A program made the translations under genes and the position numbers. A stretch of 64,000 bases of DNA from positions 1,922,001 through 1,986,000 of the forward strand of contig NZ_JAJEJV010000004.1 in NCBI RefSeq assembly GCF_021390675.1. Direction: 5' to 3'. Positions 1 to 9,972 of this stretch are shown piece by piece. Every line of letters begins with the position of its first letter. The stretch's first letter is position 1. The notes beneath the pieces were generated by a model. The model saw only the letters and a program-made list of their open reading frames with translations, did no database searches and had not been told where the DNA came from. Source of the stretch: Dyella sp. 2HG41-7 (lineage in GTDB: Bacteria; Pseudomonadota; Gammaproteobacteria; Xanthomonadales; Rhodanobacteraceae).

Positions 1-38
1 CGGGCCGGTCGTTTGAAGCTAACGTGAGGGAGACAAGT

Positions 39-1685
39 ATGACTGTCGTACCTGAAGCAGTAGCGGCGTCCAGGGGGACTGCGCCGGGTTGGCTCGCGAG
101 GGAGCGCACCATCGCAGGTCCACGTTTTAACCGCTGGCTGGTGCCGCCGGCGGCTTTGGCGATCCATTTGTGCATCGGCATGGCGTACGGTTTTTCGGTG
201 TTCTGGTTGCCGATGAGCAAACTGGTGCCGGGGGCGGCCAGTTGCGAAAGCCTCGGATTTTTCGCGCAGTTATTTGCCGGATCGTGCAATTGGACCGTGC
301 CTGCGGTCACGCATATTTTCGAAACCTTTATCGCCATGCTCGGTATTTCCGCGGCGATTTGGGGCGGCTGGCTGGAACATGCCGGACCGCGCAAGGCTGG
401 CTTTTACGCGGCGCTGTGCTGGGGCGGCGGTTTGGTCGTCGGCGGCATCGGCGTGTCGATGCATCAGTTGTGGCTGGTGTTTCTCGGCTGCGGAATATTG
501 GGAGGCATCGGACTTGGCATTGGCTACATCACGCCAGTTTCCACCTTGATCAAATGGTTTCCGGATCGCCGTGGTTTGGCGACCGGCTTCGCGATCATGG
601 GTTTCGGCGGCGGCGCGATGATCGGTGCGCCGATTGCGGTGGCGCTGATGGCGCGTTTCGCGCACGGCGAAATCGCCGGTGTCGCCAGCACGCTGATGGT
701 GATGGGCGTCATCTACATCCTCGCCATGTCGGCCGGCGCGTTCGGATTCCGCGTGCCGCCCAGCGGCTGGAAACCGACTGGTTGGACGGGGGACAAAACA
801 ACCGGCAACAAGTTGATCACCACCAAGCACGTGCATTTGAATCGCGCCTGGAAAACGCCGCAATTCTGGATGCTGTGGATCGTGTTGTGCATGAATGTGA
901 CCGCCGGCATCGGCGTGCTGGCCATGGCCAGCCCGATGTTCCAGGAAGTATTCGGTGCGCGTTTGCTCGGCCTCGATACGGCAACCACGCTGACGGCAGC
1001 GCAGAAAGCATCGATCGTTGCGTCGGCGGCGGGACTGGTGGGTCTGCTCAGTTTGTTCAACAGCCTTGGCCGCATCTTCTGGGCGTCGACGTCGGATTTT
1101 ATCGGACGCAAAACGACGTATGTCGTCTTCTTCCTGCTGGGCATCGTGCTGTATTGCAGTCTGCCCACGCTCGGTCATATGGGCTTGGCGGGCGTTTTCG
1201 TGATTGCCGTGTGCGTGATTATTTCGATGTACGGCGGCGGATTCGCGACGGTGCCGGCTTATCTGGCGGATATTTTCGGCACGCAAATGGTTGGCGCCAT
1301 TCATGGTCGTCTGTTGACGGCATGGTCCGTTGCGGGTGTGGTGGGGCCTTTCTTGATCGCGGCGGTGCGTCAGGCGCAGTTGGACGCGGGCGTCGCCAAG
1401 AATCTGGTGTACGACCGCACGCTCTACATTTTGGCCGCTTTGCTGCTGATTGGCCTTATCGCCAATTTAATGGTCAGGCCGGTCAAGGAAGAGCACCATA
1501 TGACCGACGAGGAACTCGCGCACGAGCGTTCGCTGCAGCACGAGGCGCCTACGGTCGCGGCCAACGCCGATCAGGCGGCTCGCGGCGGATTCGGTATCGT
1601 GGGCGTGATCGCCTGGGCATTGGTAGGCGTTCCGTTCCTGATTGGCGTATGGATCGCGCTCAGCAAAGCGGCCGCGCTGTTCTAA
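39..1685 (+). CDS. MFS transporter, oxalate/formate antiporter-like
   Basis: This is a 548-residue inner-membrane carrier of the major facilitator superfamily. The predicted protein has about 12 hydrophobic helices. It carries the loop-2/3-type sequence [13 protein letters not shown] and a second-half copy [20 protein letters not shown], both typical of MFS. Long OxlT-like proteins have similar helix text ([28 protein letters not shown]). I chose the ATG at 39 rather than the in-frame GTG at 24, because GAGGGA at 26-31 sits correctly before it. It ends 46 bases before fdsG on the same strand, so formate is the likely cargo, or oxalate/formate exchange. No oxalyl-CoA decarboxylase or formyl-CoA transferase is visible here, so the substrate is inferred from context. 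Another monocarboxylate remains possible. Confidence 0.82.
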   Translation: MTVVPEAVAASRGTAPGWLARERTIAGPRFNRWLVPPAALAIHLCIGMAYGFSVFWLPMSKLVPGAASCESLGFFAQLFAGSCNWTVPAVTHIFETFIAMLGISAAIWGGWLEHAGPRKAGFYAALCWGGGLVVGGIGVSMHQLWLVFLGCGILGGIGLGIGYITPVSTLIKWFPDRRGLATGFAIMGFGGGAMIGAPIAVALMARFAHGEIAGVASTLMVMGVIYILAMSAGAFGFRVPPSGWKPTGWTGDKTTGNKLITTKHVHLNRAWKTPQFWMLWIVLCMNVTAGIGVLAMASPMFQEVFGARLLGLDTATTLTAAQKASIVASAAGLVGLLSLFNSLGRIFWASTSDFIGRKTTYVVFFLLGIVLYCSLPTLGHMGLAGVFVIAVCVIISMYGGGFATVPAYLADIFGTQMVGAIHGRLLTAWSVAGVVGPFLIAAVRQAQLDAGVAKNLVYDRTLYILAALLLIGLIANLMVRPVKEEHHMTDEELAHERSLQHEAPTVAANADQAARGGFGIVGVIAWALVGVPFLIGVWIALSKAAALF

Positions 1686-1731
1686 GGATGATGTGCGCCG
1701 ATTGCGCCGAGGTTGGAAAGAGACACACGCT

Positions 1732-2238
1732 ATGAAACCTGCCAAGAACGTCGCCGCATTACCGCCGATCGATGAAGCGGTTCGCGATGCGGTACTTGAT
1801 GTCACGGGTCGACTCAAGGATGAGCCCGGCGCATTGCTTCCGGTTCTGCATGGCATCCAGGCATCCTTGGGCTACGTGCCCGAGGATGCCATTGCACTGA
1901 TCGCACGCGAGATGAACCTCTCGCGTGCGGATGTGCATGGTGTGGTGTCGTTCTATCACTTTTTCCGCACGCGTCCGGCCGGCAAGCGCGTTATCTATCT
2001 CTGCCGCGCGGAGTCGTGCCAATCGATGGGTGCGGTGAAACTCGCGCAGCATGTGAAAGAACGCTTGGGCGTGGATTTCCATGAAACCACTGCAGACGGC
2101 AACTGGACGCTGGAACCTGTCTATTGCCTTGGCAACTGCGCATGCTCGCCTGCCATCATGGTCGACGATGAATTGAAAGGCCGCGTGACGCCCGACAGTT
2201 TCGACGCATGGTTGCAGTCGCAGTCGGAGGCGACATGA
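1732..2238 (+). CDS. fdsG: NAD-dependent formate dehydrogenase gamma subunit (NuoE-like)
   Basis: The 168-residue protein is a thioredoxin-fold [2Fe-2S] subunit homologous to NuoE of complex I. It relays electrons between FdsA and the flavin subunit in the soluble cytoplasmic formate dehydrogenase. Cluster ligands are visible as Cys91 and Cys96 (CRAESC) and Cys132 and Cys136 (CLGNC), the usual C-x4-C and C-x3-C pattern. The start is the ATG at 1732 with GGAAAGAG just upstream. An upstream in-frame start at 1642 would run back into the transporter gene and is rejected. The stop overlaps the fdsB start (ATGA, 2235-2238), which indicates translational coupling. Length is normal for the family. 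Confidence 0.93.
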   Translation: MKPAKNVAALPPIDEAVRDAVLDVTGRLKDEPGALLPVLHGIQASLGYVPEDAIALIAREMNLSRADVHGVVSFYHFFRTRPAGKRVIYLCRAESCQSMGAVKLAQHVKERLGVDFHETTADGNWTLEPVYCLGNCACSPAIMVDDELKGRVTPDSFDAWLQSQSEAT

Positions 2239-3809
2239 GTATCACCGTTTACGTACCGCGCGACGCCAGCGCGCTGTCGTTGGGCGCCGACGAAGTGGCC
2301 AAAGCGATTGAATCCACGGCGTCGGTGCGCAACGAGGATGTGCGGATCGTGCGCAACGGTTCGCGTGGGTTGTATTGGCTTGAACCGATGGTGGAAGTGG
2401 AAACATCGAATGGGCGTGTCGCTTACGGCCCCGTGCAAGCCGGCGATGTCGGCGCCTTGTTCGACGCCGACTTTCTGCACGGTGGCGACGATGTGCTGGC
2501 GTTGGGGCCGGTCGACGAGATTCCCTGGCTGAAGAGCCAGCAACGCCTCACTTTCGCGCGCATGGGCGTCGTCGATCCACGCAGCTTGGATGATTACCTG
2601 GCGCACGAAGGTTATCGCGGCCTCGCGGCAGCCTTGACGATGACGCCTTCGGCCATCGTGCAAGCCGTCACCGATTCGGGTTTGCGAGGCCGCGGCGGCG
2701 CAGCGTTTCCTGCAGGTATCAAGTGGAAAACCTGCCTCGATGCGAACGCCGATCAAAAATACATCGTATGCAACGCCGACGAAGGCGACTCCGGCACCTT
2801 CTCCGATCGCATGATCATGGAAGGCGATCCGTTCGTGCTGATCGAAGGCATGACAATCGCCGGGCTCGCGGTGGGCGCCACGCGCGGTTACATCTATCTG
2901 CGCGTCGAATATCCGCATGCGCAGCGCGCTTTGGAAGCTGCCATCGACACCGCCAAGGCGCGCGGGTATCTGGGCGACAACATTTGCGGCAGCGGCAAGG
3001 TGTTTCATCTCGAAGTACGTATGGCCGCCGGCGCCTATATTTGCGGGGAAGAAACCTCGTTGCTGGAAAGTCTGGAAGGCAAACGCGGACAAGTGCGTTT
3101 CAAGCCGCCGCTTCCTGCGATCCAGGGTTTGTTCGGCAAACCGACGGTAATCAACAACGTGATCACGCTGGCGACGGTGCCCATCATTCTGGATCGCGGC
3201 GCCGCGTTTTATCGCGACTTCGGCATGGGCAAATCGCGCGGCACGCTGCCGCTGCAGCTGGCCGGCAATATCAAGCGTCCGGGTTTGGTGGAACGCGCCT
3301 TCGGCCTGACATTGCGCGAATTGATCGAAGATTACGGCGGAGGCACAGCGAGCGGTCGACCCGTGCGAGCGATACAGGTCGGCGGCCCGTTGGGCGCTTA
3401 CATTCCGGTGTCGCAACTCGATACGCCCATCGATTACGAAGCGTTTGCAGCCATCGGCGGCATGGTCGGCCACGGTGGCGTGGTGGTGTTCGACGATACC
3501 GTCGATATGGCGGCGCAAGCGCGCTTCGCCATGGAATTCTGCGCCATCGAATCCTGCGGCAAATGCACGCCGTGCCGTATCGGTTCCACACGCGGCGTTG
3601 AGGTAATCGACCGCATCGTTCAAGGTGACATGGCCGAACGCGAACGCAACGAAGAATTGCTGCGCGATCTCTGTCAAACGATGGTGGCCGGTTCGCTCTG
3701 CGCGCTTGGCGGCATGGCGCCATTCCCGGTGCTCAGCGCACTCGACCATTTTCATGAAGATTTCGCAAATGGTTTGAACCCTCTCCCCTCCGGGGAGAGG
3801 GCAGGGTGA
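2235..3809 (+). CDS. fdsB: NAD-dependent formate dehydrogenase beta subunit (NuoF-like)
   Basis: The 524-residue protein is the FMN- and NAD-binding subunit, where electrons from formate reach NAD+. It has an N-terminal thioredoxin-like part and then the NuoF core. FMN/NAD-site motifs include [13 protein letters not shown] and [15 protein letters not shown] [4Fe-4S] site has Cys441, Cys444, Cys447 ([11 protein letters not shown]) and Cys489 (SLCALGG). The ATG at 2235 overlaps the fdsG stop. The last residues (about [10 protein letters not shown]) are coded by a REP-type repeat, and the TGA stop lies inside that repeat. The native C-terminus has therefore probably been replaced or extended by repeat insertion. 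The catalytic region is intact, so the protein should still work. Confidence 0.93.
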   Translation: MSITVYVPRDASALSLGADEVAKAIESTASVRNEDVRIVRNGSRGLYWLEPMVEVETSNGRVAYGPVQAGDVGALFDADFLHGGDDVLALGPVDEIPWLKSQQRLTFARMGVVDPRSLDDYLAHEGYRGLAAALTMTPSAIVQAVTDSGLRGRGGAAFPAGIKWKTCLDANADQKYIVCNADEGDSGTFSDRMIMEGDPFVLIEGMTIAGLAVGATRGYIYLRVEYPHAQRALEAAIDTAKARGYLGDNICGSGKVFHLEVRMAAGAYICGEETSLLESLEGKRGQVRFKPPLPAIQGLFGKPTVINNVITLATVPIILDRGAAFYRDFGMGKSRGTLPLQLAGNIKRPGLVERAFGLTLRELIEDYGGGTASGRPVRAIQVGGPLGAYIPVSQLDTPIDYEAFAAIGGMVGHGGVVVFDDTVDMAAQARFAMEFCAIESCGKCTPCRIGSTRGVEVIDRIVQGDMAERERNEELLRDLCQTMVAGSLCALGGMAPFPVLSALDHFHEDFANGLNPLPSGERAG

Positions 3810-3917
3810 GGGGCCAGTCTTGCCGCAAGTTTGCAGGTGAAAAGCATGGTTTCGTTGATGTTCCCTGCAAGCCTTGGCCCCTCACCCCAACCCCTCTCCC
3901 CGAAGGGGAGAGGGGCT
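3779..3917. repeat. Inverted pair of REP-like elements between fdsB and fdsA
   Basis: Two copies of a palindromic element face each other. The first (3779-3814) is a CCCTCTCCCC/GGGGAGAGGG hairpin followed by CAGGGTGAGGGGCC. The second (about 3876-3915) is its inverse, GGCCCCTCACCCC followed by CCCTCTCCCC-GAA-GGGGAGAGGG. About 60 bases of unrelated sequence separate them. This is the layout of BIME-type REP pairs that are dispersed in many proteobacterial genomes. The left copy overlaps the 3' end of fdsB and provides its stop codon. The pair could fold into a large stem in the mRNA and lower or stabilise distal expression of fdsA. Confidence 0.85.
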
Positions 3918-3943
3918 ACGTCATGTTGAGGAGGTAACGCATT

Positions 3944-6865
3944 ATGCTTTCCATCGTCGAAATCGATCTCGGCACACCTGCCGTCAAATCGGAGAAACAG
4001 GTCGCGCTGACGATCGACGGCCGCAGCATCAGCGTGCCGGAAGGCACCTCGGTGATGCGCGCGGCCGCGCAGGCGGGCATCGCCATTCCCAAGCTGTGCG
4101 CGACCGACATGTTGGAAGCCTTCGGTTCCTGCCGATTGTGCCTGGTGGAAATCGAAGGGCGCAAAGGGTATCCGGCGTCGTGCACCACGCCTGTCACCGA
4201 AGGTATGAAAGTCAGTACGCAGACGTCGAAGCTTGCTGATATTCGTCGTGGCGTGATGGAGCTTTATATCTCCGATCACCCGTTGGATTGCCTGACGTGT
4301 CCCGCCAATGGTCACTGTGAATTGCAAGATATGGCCGGTGTCGTGGGCTTGCGCGAAGTGCGCTACGGCTACGACGGCGCGAATCATGTTTATGCGCGCA
4401 TCCCTGCGCGCGAAGATCAAAAAGCGGCCATCCATGGTCGCACTTCTCAAAGGGTCGACAATCCTCTGTTCTCACCGAAGGACGAATCCAACCCGTATTT
4501 CACGTTCGATCCGTCCAAGTGCATCGTTTGCTCGCGTTGCGTGCGCGCCTGCGAAGAAGTGCAAGGTACGTTCGCGTTGACCATACAAGGCCGCGGCTTC
4601 GAATCGAAGGTGGCGGCCAGCCAGAACGAACGCTTCCTCGATTCCGAATGCGTGTCCTGCGGCGCCTGCGTGCAGGCATGCCCAACCGCCACACTGTCTG
4701 AGAAATCGCTGATCGATCGCGGACAAGCGGAACACAGCGTCATTACGACCTGCGCTTACTGTGGCGTCGGCTGCAGCTTCCGCGCCGAAATGAAGGGCGA
4801 AGAGATCGTGCGCATGGTGCCCAACAAGGACGGGCACGCCAATCACGGACACTCCTGCGTCAAGGGACGTTTTGCGATCGGTTACGCCACGCATCCCGAC
4901 CGCATCAAAACGCCGATGATTCGCCACAAAATCAGCGATCCGTGGCGCATCGTCAGTTGGGAGGAAGCCATTGCGCACGTCGCCAGCGAGTTCAAGCGAT
5001 TGCAGGCGAAGTACGGCAAGTTTTCCATCGGCGGCATTACATCGTCGCGTTGTACCAACGAAGAAACATATCTGGTGCAGAAACTAGTGCGCGCCGGTTT
5101 CGGCAACAACAACGTCGATACCTGCGCGCGCGTTTGTCATTCACCCACCGGGTACGGTCTCAAATCCACCATGGGCGAGTCGGCGGGAACGCAGGACTTC
5201 GATTCGGTGGAAAAGACCGACGTGATTCTGGTTATCGGCGCCAATCCGACGGACGCGCATCCTGTGTTCGGCTCGCAAATGAAACGTCGCCTGCGTGCTG
5301 GCGCAAAGCTGATTGTGATTGATCCGCGCCGCATCGATCTGGTGCGCACGCCGCACGTAAAGGCCGATTTTCACCTCAAGCTCAAACCAGGCACCAATGT
5401 GGCGATGCTCGACACCTTGGCGCATGTCATCGTGACCGAAGGCTTGACCGACGAAGCGTTTATCGCAGCGCGATGCGAGCCTGACGCATACAAGAAATGG
5501 CACGATTTTGTCGCGCAAGACAAATACAGCCCGGAGGCGATGGAAGCCGAAACGGGCGTTCCCGCCGCTTTGGTTCGTGGCGCAGCACGCTTGTATGCCA
5601 AGGGCGGCAACGCAGCCATCTATTACGGCTTGGGCGTAACGGAACACTCGCAGGGGTCTACGGCTGTGATGGGTATTGCCAATCTCGCCATGGCGACCGG
5701 CAACATCGGTCGTGAAGGCGTGGGCGTCAATCCGCTGCGCGGTCAGAACAACGTGCAGGGTTCGTGCGATATGGGCTCGTTCCCGCACGAATTTACCGCC
5801 TACCGCCACGTCAGCGATCCAGTGGTGCGTGGCTCGTTCGAAGCGGCGTGGGGCGTGCATCTGCATGACGAGCCCGGCTTGCGCATTCCGAATATGTTCG
5901 AGGCCGCCATCGACGGTAATTTCAAAGGGCTTTATATCGAAGGCGAGGACATCGCCCAATCCGATCCGAATACGCAACACGTCACTTCGGCCTTGGAGTC
6001 GATGGAATGTGTCGTGGTGCAGGATTTGTTCTTGAACGAAACCGCCAAGTTCGCGCATGTGTTCTTGCCAGGCTGTTCGTTCCTGGAGAAGGATGGCACC
6101 TTCGTCAATGCCGAACGTCGCGTGTCGCGCGTGCGCAAGGTGATGGAACCGAAGAATGGCTACGCCGATTGGGAAGTGACCCAATTGCTGTCCAACGCCA
6201 TGGGTTATCCGATGCACTACCAGCACCCGTCGGAGATCATGGATGAAATCGCACAGCTGACACCCACCTTCAACGGCATCAGTTTCGAGAAAATCGATCG
6301 TCTCGGTTCGGTGCAATGGCCTTGCAACGACCAGCATCCGGAAGGCACGCCGGTCATGCATGTTGGCGAATTCGTACGCGGCAAGGGCCGCTTCATGCTT
6401 ACCGAATATGTGCCGACGACGGAGAAGGTCAACGCGAAGCATCCGTTGATTCTCACTACCGGCCGCATCCTTAGTCAGTACAACGTTGGCGCGCAGACGC
6501 GTCGCACCGCCAATGTGATGTGGCATGACGAGGACCGCTTGGAAATCCATCCCAACGACGCGGAAGAACGCGGCATCAACGAAAACGATTGGGTCGGCAT
6601 CGAAAGCCGCGCGGGCCAAACGGTGCTACGCGCACGCATTTCTGAGCGCATGCAGCCGGGCGTCGTCTACACCACATTCCATTTCCCCGGCACCGGCGCG
6701 AACGTCATCACGACTGAGAATTCGGATTGGGCCACAAACTGCCCCGAATACAAAGTTACGGCAGTACAGGTGACGCGCGTGAATCAGCCGTCGGAATGGC
6801 AAAAACGCTACCAGACGTTTTCCAACGAACAGCAGGCCTTGTTGGATGCAGCCGAATCGCCTTGA
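3944..6865 (+). CDS. fdsA: NAD-dependent formate dehydrogenase alpha subunit (molybdopterin catalytic subunit)
   Basis: The 973-residue catalytic subunit oxidises formate to CO2 at a bis-MGD molybdenum (or tungsten) centre in the cytoplasm. The NuoG-like N-terminus has a [2Fe-2S] site (Cys52, Cys63, Cys66, Cys80) and a His-Cys3 [4Fe-4S] site (His112, Cys116, Cys119, Cys125). Two ferredoxin-type clusters begin at Cys193 (CIVCSRCVRAC) and Cys236 (CVSCGACVQAC). The molybdopterin domain opens with CAYCGVGC at Cys270. The expected Mo ligand is Cys398 in ARVCHSPTG, so this is a cysteine enzyme with no selenocysteine. The ATG at 3944 has a strong GAGGAGGT at about 3929-3935. That independent ribosome site fits the REP insertion that separates it from fdsB. 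Confidence 0.95.
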   Translation: MLSIVEIDLGTPAVKSEKQVALTIDGRSISVPEGTSVMRAAAQAGIAIPKLCATDMLEAFGSCRLCLVEIEGRKGYPASCTTPVTEGMKVSTQTSKLADIRRGVMELYISDHPLDCLTCPANGHCELQDMAGVVGLREVRYGYDGANHVYARIPAREDQKAAIHGRTSQRVDNPLFSPKDESNPYFTFDPSKCIVCSRCVRACEEVQGTFALTIQGRGFESKVAASQNERFLDSECVSCGACVQACPTATLSEKSLIDRGQAEHSVITTCAYCGVGCSFRAEMKGEEIVRMVPNKDGHANHGHSCVKGRFAIGYATHPDRIKTPMIRHKISDPWRIVSWEEAIAHVASEFKRLQAKYGKFSIGGITSSRCTNEETYLVQKLVRAGFGNNNVDTCARVCHSPTGYGLKSTMGESAGTQDFDSVEKTDVILVIGANPTDAHPVFGSQMKRRLRAGAKLIVIDPRRIDLVRTPHVKADFHLKLKPGTNVAMLDTLAHVIVTEGLTDEAFIAARCEPDAYKKWHDFVAQDKYSPEAMEAETGVPAALVRGAARLYAKGGNAAIYYGLGVTEHSQGSTAVMGIANLAMATGNIGREGVGVNPLRGQNNVQGSCDMGSFPHEFTAYRHVSDPVVRGSFEAAWGVHLHDEPGLRIPNMFEAAIDGNFKGLYIEGEDIAQSDPNTQHVTSALESMECVVVQDLFLNETAKFAHVFLPGCSFLEKDGTFVNAERRVSRVRKVMEPKNGYADWEVTQLLSNAMGYPMHYQHPSEIMDEIAQLTPTFNGISFEKIDRLGSVQWPCNDQHPEGTPVMHVGEFVRGKGRFMLTEYVPTTEKVNAKHPLILTTGRILSQYNVGAQTRRTANVMWHDEDRLEIHPNDAEERGINENDWVGIESRAGQTVLRARISERMQPGVVYTTFHFPGTGANVITTENSDWATNCPEYKVTAVQVTRVNQPSEWQKRYQTFSNEQQALLDAAESP

Positions 6866-7700
6866 TAAGCCGGTCGTCGGCAGCGGTTATGTCACTCGCC
6901 GCGTGGATCGTTATCGCCGTGGCGAACACGAATCGACGAGTGACACCATCACCGAAGAAGTGCCGGTGGCTATGATCTACAACGACGTACCATTCGCGGT
7001 GATGATGGTGACGCCGCTGGATCTGGAGGATTTCGCGCTCGGTTTTTCGTTGAGTGAAGGTCTGATCGCGAAGCCGGAAGAACTCGTTTCCCTGGAAGTG
7101 CGCGCGCAACTGGAAGGCATCGAACTGGCGATGCAGGTTTCGTCAAACGCCGTCGAACAACGCGCGGGCGTCGGCGGCGAGCGTTTGTTGCCGGGACGAA
7201 GCGGCTGCGGATTATGCGGTGCGCGCATGCTGGAAGATGCCGTACGTCACCCTGCGCCGGTGGGCGAAGGGCCAAAGATTGAGGCTGCAGCGTTGGAACG
7301 TGCGCTAGAAACGCTACACGAAGCGCAGCCGGTGAATCGCGCCACAGGTTCCGTGCACGCTGCGGCGTGGGTGGATCGCGACGGCCTCATTGTTTTGGTG
7401 CGCGAAGATGTGGGTCGTCACAACGCACTCGATAAGTTGATCGGCGCCATGTCCAAGGACCACATCGATCCAGAGCGTGGTTTTTTGCTCGTCACCAGTC
7501 GTGCAAGCTATGAAATGGTGACCAAGGCGGCAAGCGCCGGCATCACCGTTATGGCGGCGATCTCCGCGCCCACCGCCCTGGCGATTCATCTGGCCGAAAG
7601 TACGCGCCTCACGCTGATCGGGTTTGCGCGCCCAGGCAGCTATGTTGTTTATAGTCATCCGCAGCGACTGGTTCACGCCGCTAGAGCACCCTTCATATGA
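6846..7700 (+). CDS. fdhD: Formate dehydrogenase sulfurtransferase FdhD (FdsC)
   Basis: The 284-residue accessory protein is of the FdhD family. It binds bis-MGD and passes sulfur from a cysteine desulfurase to the molybdenum centre, which activates formate dehydrogenase. The signature CGLCG lies at residues 121-125, and the C-terminal text REDVGRHNALDKLIG and TSRASYEMVTKAA is typical of FdhD. The start ATG at 6846 lies 20 bases inside the end of fdsA. No later ATG gives a full-length N-terminus, so overlapping translation is likely. In fds operons this gene is also called fdsC. The order G-B-A-C-D seen here is the classical one. Confidence 0.93.
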   Translation: MQPNRLDKPVVGSGYVTRRVDRYRRGEHESTSDTITEEVPVAMIYNDVPFAVMMVTPLDLEDFALGFSLSEGLIAKPEELVSLEVRAQLEGIELAMQVSSNAVEQRAGVGGERLLPGRSGCGLCGARMLEDAVRHPAPVGEGPKIEAAALERALETLHEAQPVNRATGSVHAAAWVDRDGLIVLVREDVGRHNALDKLIGAMSKDHIDPERGFLLVTSRASYEMVTKAASAGITVMAAISAPTALAIHLAESTRLTLIGFARPGSYVVYSHPQRLVHAARAPFI

Positions 7701-7933
7701 ACATCGAACGACTCGTCGCCATGGTGAACGACATCAGCCACTATTTTGCGGCAGAACCGGATGGGGCGGCCGGCGTGGAAGGCGTCGCCACGCATCTGAA
7801 ACGCTATTGGGAGCCGGGCATGCGCAAGCAAATCGTGGCGCATCTTGCAGCGGGCGGCGAAGGTCTGGACCCGCTCGCGAGAAAAGGCGTGGAGAAACTT
7901 GCGGAATTGGATCGCAAGCCGCTCGGCGCGTAA
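7697..7933 (+). CDS. fdsD: NAD-dependent formate dehydrogenase delta subunit
   Basis: This is a 78-residue small subunit that matches the FdsD family (start MNIERLVAMVNDISHYFAAE, then a GVATHLKRYWEPGMRKQI core). FdsD has no cofactor and is a structural part of the soluble FdsABG complex. Its ATG overlaps the fdhD stop (ATGA, 7697-7700), so it closes the translationally coupled operon. No obvious rho-independent terminator follows immediately. Confidence 0.88.
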   Translation: MNIERLVAMVNDISHYFAAEPDGAAGVEGVATHLKRYWEPGMRKQIVAHLAAGGEGLDPLARKGVEKLAELDRKPLGA

Positions 7934-8310
7934 CGCCGTTCCGATACTAAGAACGTTCGAGGAAAACTCCCGCTTGGACAGCGCGCGACTAGAAAAGGGA
8001 ATAGCAATAAAACATGTGTGAAGTAGTCTAATTTTTTGTAGATCGCAGCGCACCGAGCCTCACGGCTGGGAAGGGGAGCGAGGCGCATTCAGCGGCCAAG
8101 CGGGAGTGCTACGCATATTGAAGTTTCTCCTCCGCAAATAAAATCAGCTTAAAACCTGCAAGTCGTGTGAGGTTTTGCTGATAGGTCCAAACGCCATATC
8201 CGTGTTACCACTGAACATCGTCGCCCCACCGCTGGGGCGTCATCAGTGAATGGAACGCCATACAGGCCGGGGAAACGCCTGATATGGCTTTAACGGAGGG
8301 CGAGGGAGAC
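7934..8310. other. Intergenic region with two hairpins, no gene seen
   Basis: No convincing coding sequence is present between fdsD and the MASE1 gene. One stem pairs CAGC-AAAACCT (8145-8157) with AGGTTTT-GCTG (8170-8180) around a 12-base loop. A second, CGCCCC/GGGGCG (8222-8227 with 8234-8239), lies about 70 bases before the next start. They could be leader structures of the MASE1 gene or remnants of small repeats. AT-rich stretches near 7985-8035 could hold its promoter. Confidence 0.5.
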
Positions 8311-9951
8311 ATGCTCAGACTTTGGATCGAGAAGCAGTGGCGCGCGCATCGTTGGATGGCGCATGTTGCGGTGGCGCTGGGGTACGCATTGGTGTACATC
8401 GCGATAAGGCCGCTTTCCGTCACGTTTTGGCCATTCGCTGCAGGGCTGCGCGTGGCATTTCTGATGCTCACGCCGCGTCGCCACTGGCCAGCGATGGTGG
8501 TGGGCGAAGTGTTTCCGCTCACGTATTTCAGTATTCAATGCCTGAGTGACTTGGGGCTCACTTGGGTCATCCTCGATTCCATTCCGCTCATCATTTTTGC
8601 TATGCCGGTTATTAGCTGGTTCCGCAATCGTGCTGGATTGTTTCCTACGCCAGGAATGGTCAATCTGACGCGGTTGCTGGCTTGCATGCTAGTGCTTTCA
8701 GCGATGTGGGCATCGATCAACTACACCATTCTCTCGACAGTGCGCCTCCCATCCGGTTCTTACGCGATCCCTCCGGGAACGTGGATGAAATATTTCATTG
8801 GTACCTATGCTGTTCTGTTATTGGTTGTGCCGTGGATCATCATGATTCGCATTCGAGGGCGAAGATACATCTTGCCACTACTGCCACTGCGTACGCCTAT
8901 CACGCATCCGCTGGTACGGGATGTCGGGATTGCAGTACTGATCCTGGCGGGGTTGATTGGTTGGTATCGTGTCGCCGACGCGAGCACGCAAGCCACGCCA
9001 TTAATGGCTCTTTTCCTGCCTGCCGTATGGTTGACGCTAAAGCACGGATGGCGCGCTTCGGTAGTAGGCGGAACGCTTTCTTTGGCCTGTATATGTGCGT
9101 TACTTGCTTGGGGCACCGAGCCCTTCAACCAGCAGGCCCAAACGCTGATGGCAATGGCGGTTACCAGCCTGTATTTCTTTGGCGCACGTATTTCCGAGCA
9201 AGGGCGCGATTACGGTAGAGCCCAGCAGAATGCACACCAAGACAAAGATGTAGCGCAAAACGCTCTGGCCCTGGGCGAAGAACGCTTGCAGCGAACTGCG
9301 CACGCACTGGAGTGTGTAGGCATGCTACTGCGCATGGATTACACCGAAGCGCTGAAATGTTGTGTTGCGCGCGAGGAATGGGAGTACTTCAATAGTCAGG
9401 CCGAACGACTGCATCGGCACTTGCAGCACCTTGCTGAAAGCCTGTATCCCAGTGCCTGGCGTGAACGGGGCCTTGGTGCGGCATTGCATGAAACCATCGG
9501 CAAGGCACTGCGTGAAGCGGGCATCATTTACGACTGCGATATGGTGGGGCGCGAGTTGCGTTTTCTCAGCCCGGCATTGCAGGCCGCACTCTACCGCGTT
9601 GCCTGCGACGCTGTGACGGCGCTCAGTAGCTCACCAGCCTGTACCGCCATTCGGATGGCAATACGTACCGGACGGCGGCAGGGGCGACGCTGGGTGGTTT
9701 TGCGCATCCATAGTGTGGAAGACAACCGGCAAGTGGCTTACGCCGTCGCCAATAGTAAACGCGAAGGCGTGGCCGACGTATTAGGTGCCGGCCTTCGCAC
9801 TGTCGAGGAAGCTCGCAAACTGGTGCTTGTGTTCGACGGACTGTTGGATCTGCGCTCCGTGCCTGACGGCAAGCGTATTTCCATGCTTCTTTGTGATCAG
9901 GTGCCAAGCGCGATTATGCCTGCATCGCCGATTCGGCTATGGGTCGAGTGA
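8311..9951 (+). CDS. MASE1-type membrane sensor with degenerate histidine-kinase-like C-terminus
   Basis: The protein is 546 residues from the ATG at 8311, which has GAGGGA at 8302-8307. An earlier ATG at 8284 is possible but less well placed. The first half has about eight hydrophobic helices in the style of a MASE1 sensory domain. After a short helix the C-terminal half resembles the HPK7 (NarX-like) kinase core: LSPALQAALYRVACDAV corresponds to the N-box region and LGAGLRTVEEARKLVLVFDGLLDL to the last G-box. The usual ELHD phospho-acceptor motif and the N-box Asn are not visible, so catalytic activity is doubtful. It may act as a pseudokinase or sensory partner. No response regulator is adjacent, and the gene runs towards the next gene tail to tail. 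Confidence 0.65.
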   Translation: MLRLWIEKQWRAHRWMAHVAVALGYALVYIAIRPLSVTFWPFAAGLRVAFLMLTPRRHWPAMVVGEVFPLTYFSIQCLSDLGLTWVILDSIPLIIFAMPVISWFRNRAGLFPTPGMVNLTRLLACMLVLSAMWASINYTILSTVRLPSGSYAIPPGTWMKYFIGTYAVLLLVVPWIIMIRIRGRRYILPLLPLRTPITHPLVRDVGIAVLILAGLIGWYRVADASTQATPLMALFLPAVWLTLKHGWRASVVGGTLSLACICALLAWGTEPFNQQAQTLMAMAVTSLYFFGARISEQGRDYGRAQQNAHQDKDVAQNALALGEERLQRTAHALECVGMLLRMDYTEALKCCVAREEWEYFNSQAERLHRHLQHLAESLYPSAWRERGLGAALHETIGKALREAGIIYDCDMVGRELRFLSPALQAALYRVACDAVTALSSSPACTAIRMAIRTGRRQGRRWVVLRIHSVEDNRQVAYAVANSKREGVADVLGAGLRTVEEARKLVLVFDGLLDLRSVPDGKRISMLLCDQVPSAIMPASPIRLWVE

Positions 9952-9972
9952 ATCGGTTTGGAACGTTGGGGG

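Noticed and set aside
2121-3755. 544-codon minus-strand frame opposite fdsB
   Set aside because: Antisense shadow with His/Arg/Ala-rich text and no family features.
5141-6619. 492-codon minus-strand frame opposite fdsA
   Set aside because: Composition and position mark it as an antisense shadow. FdsA is certain from its cluster motifs.
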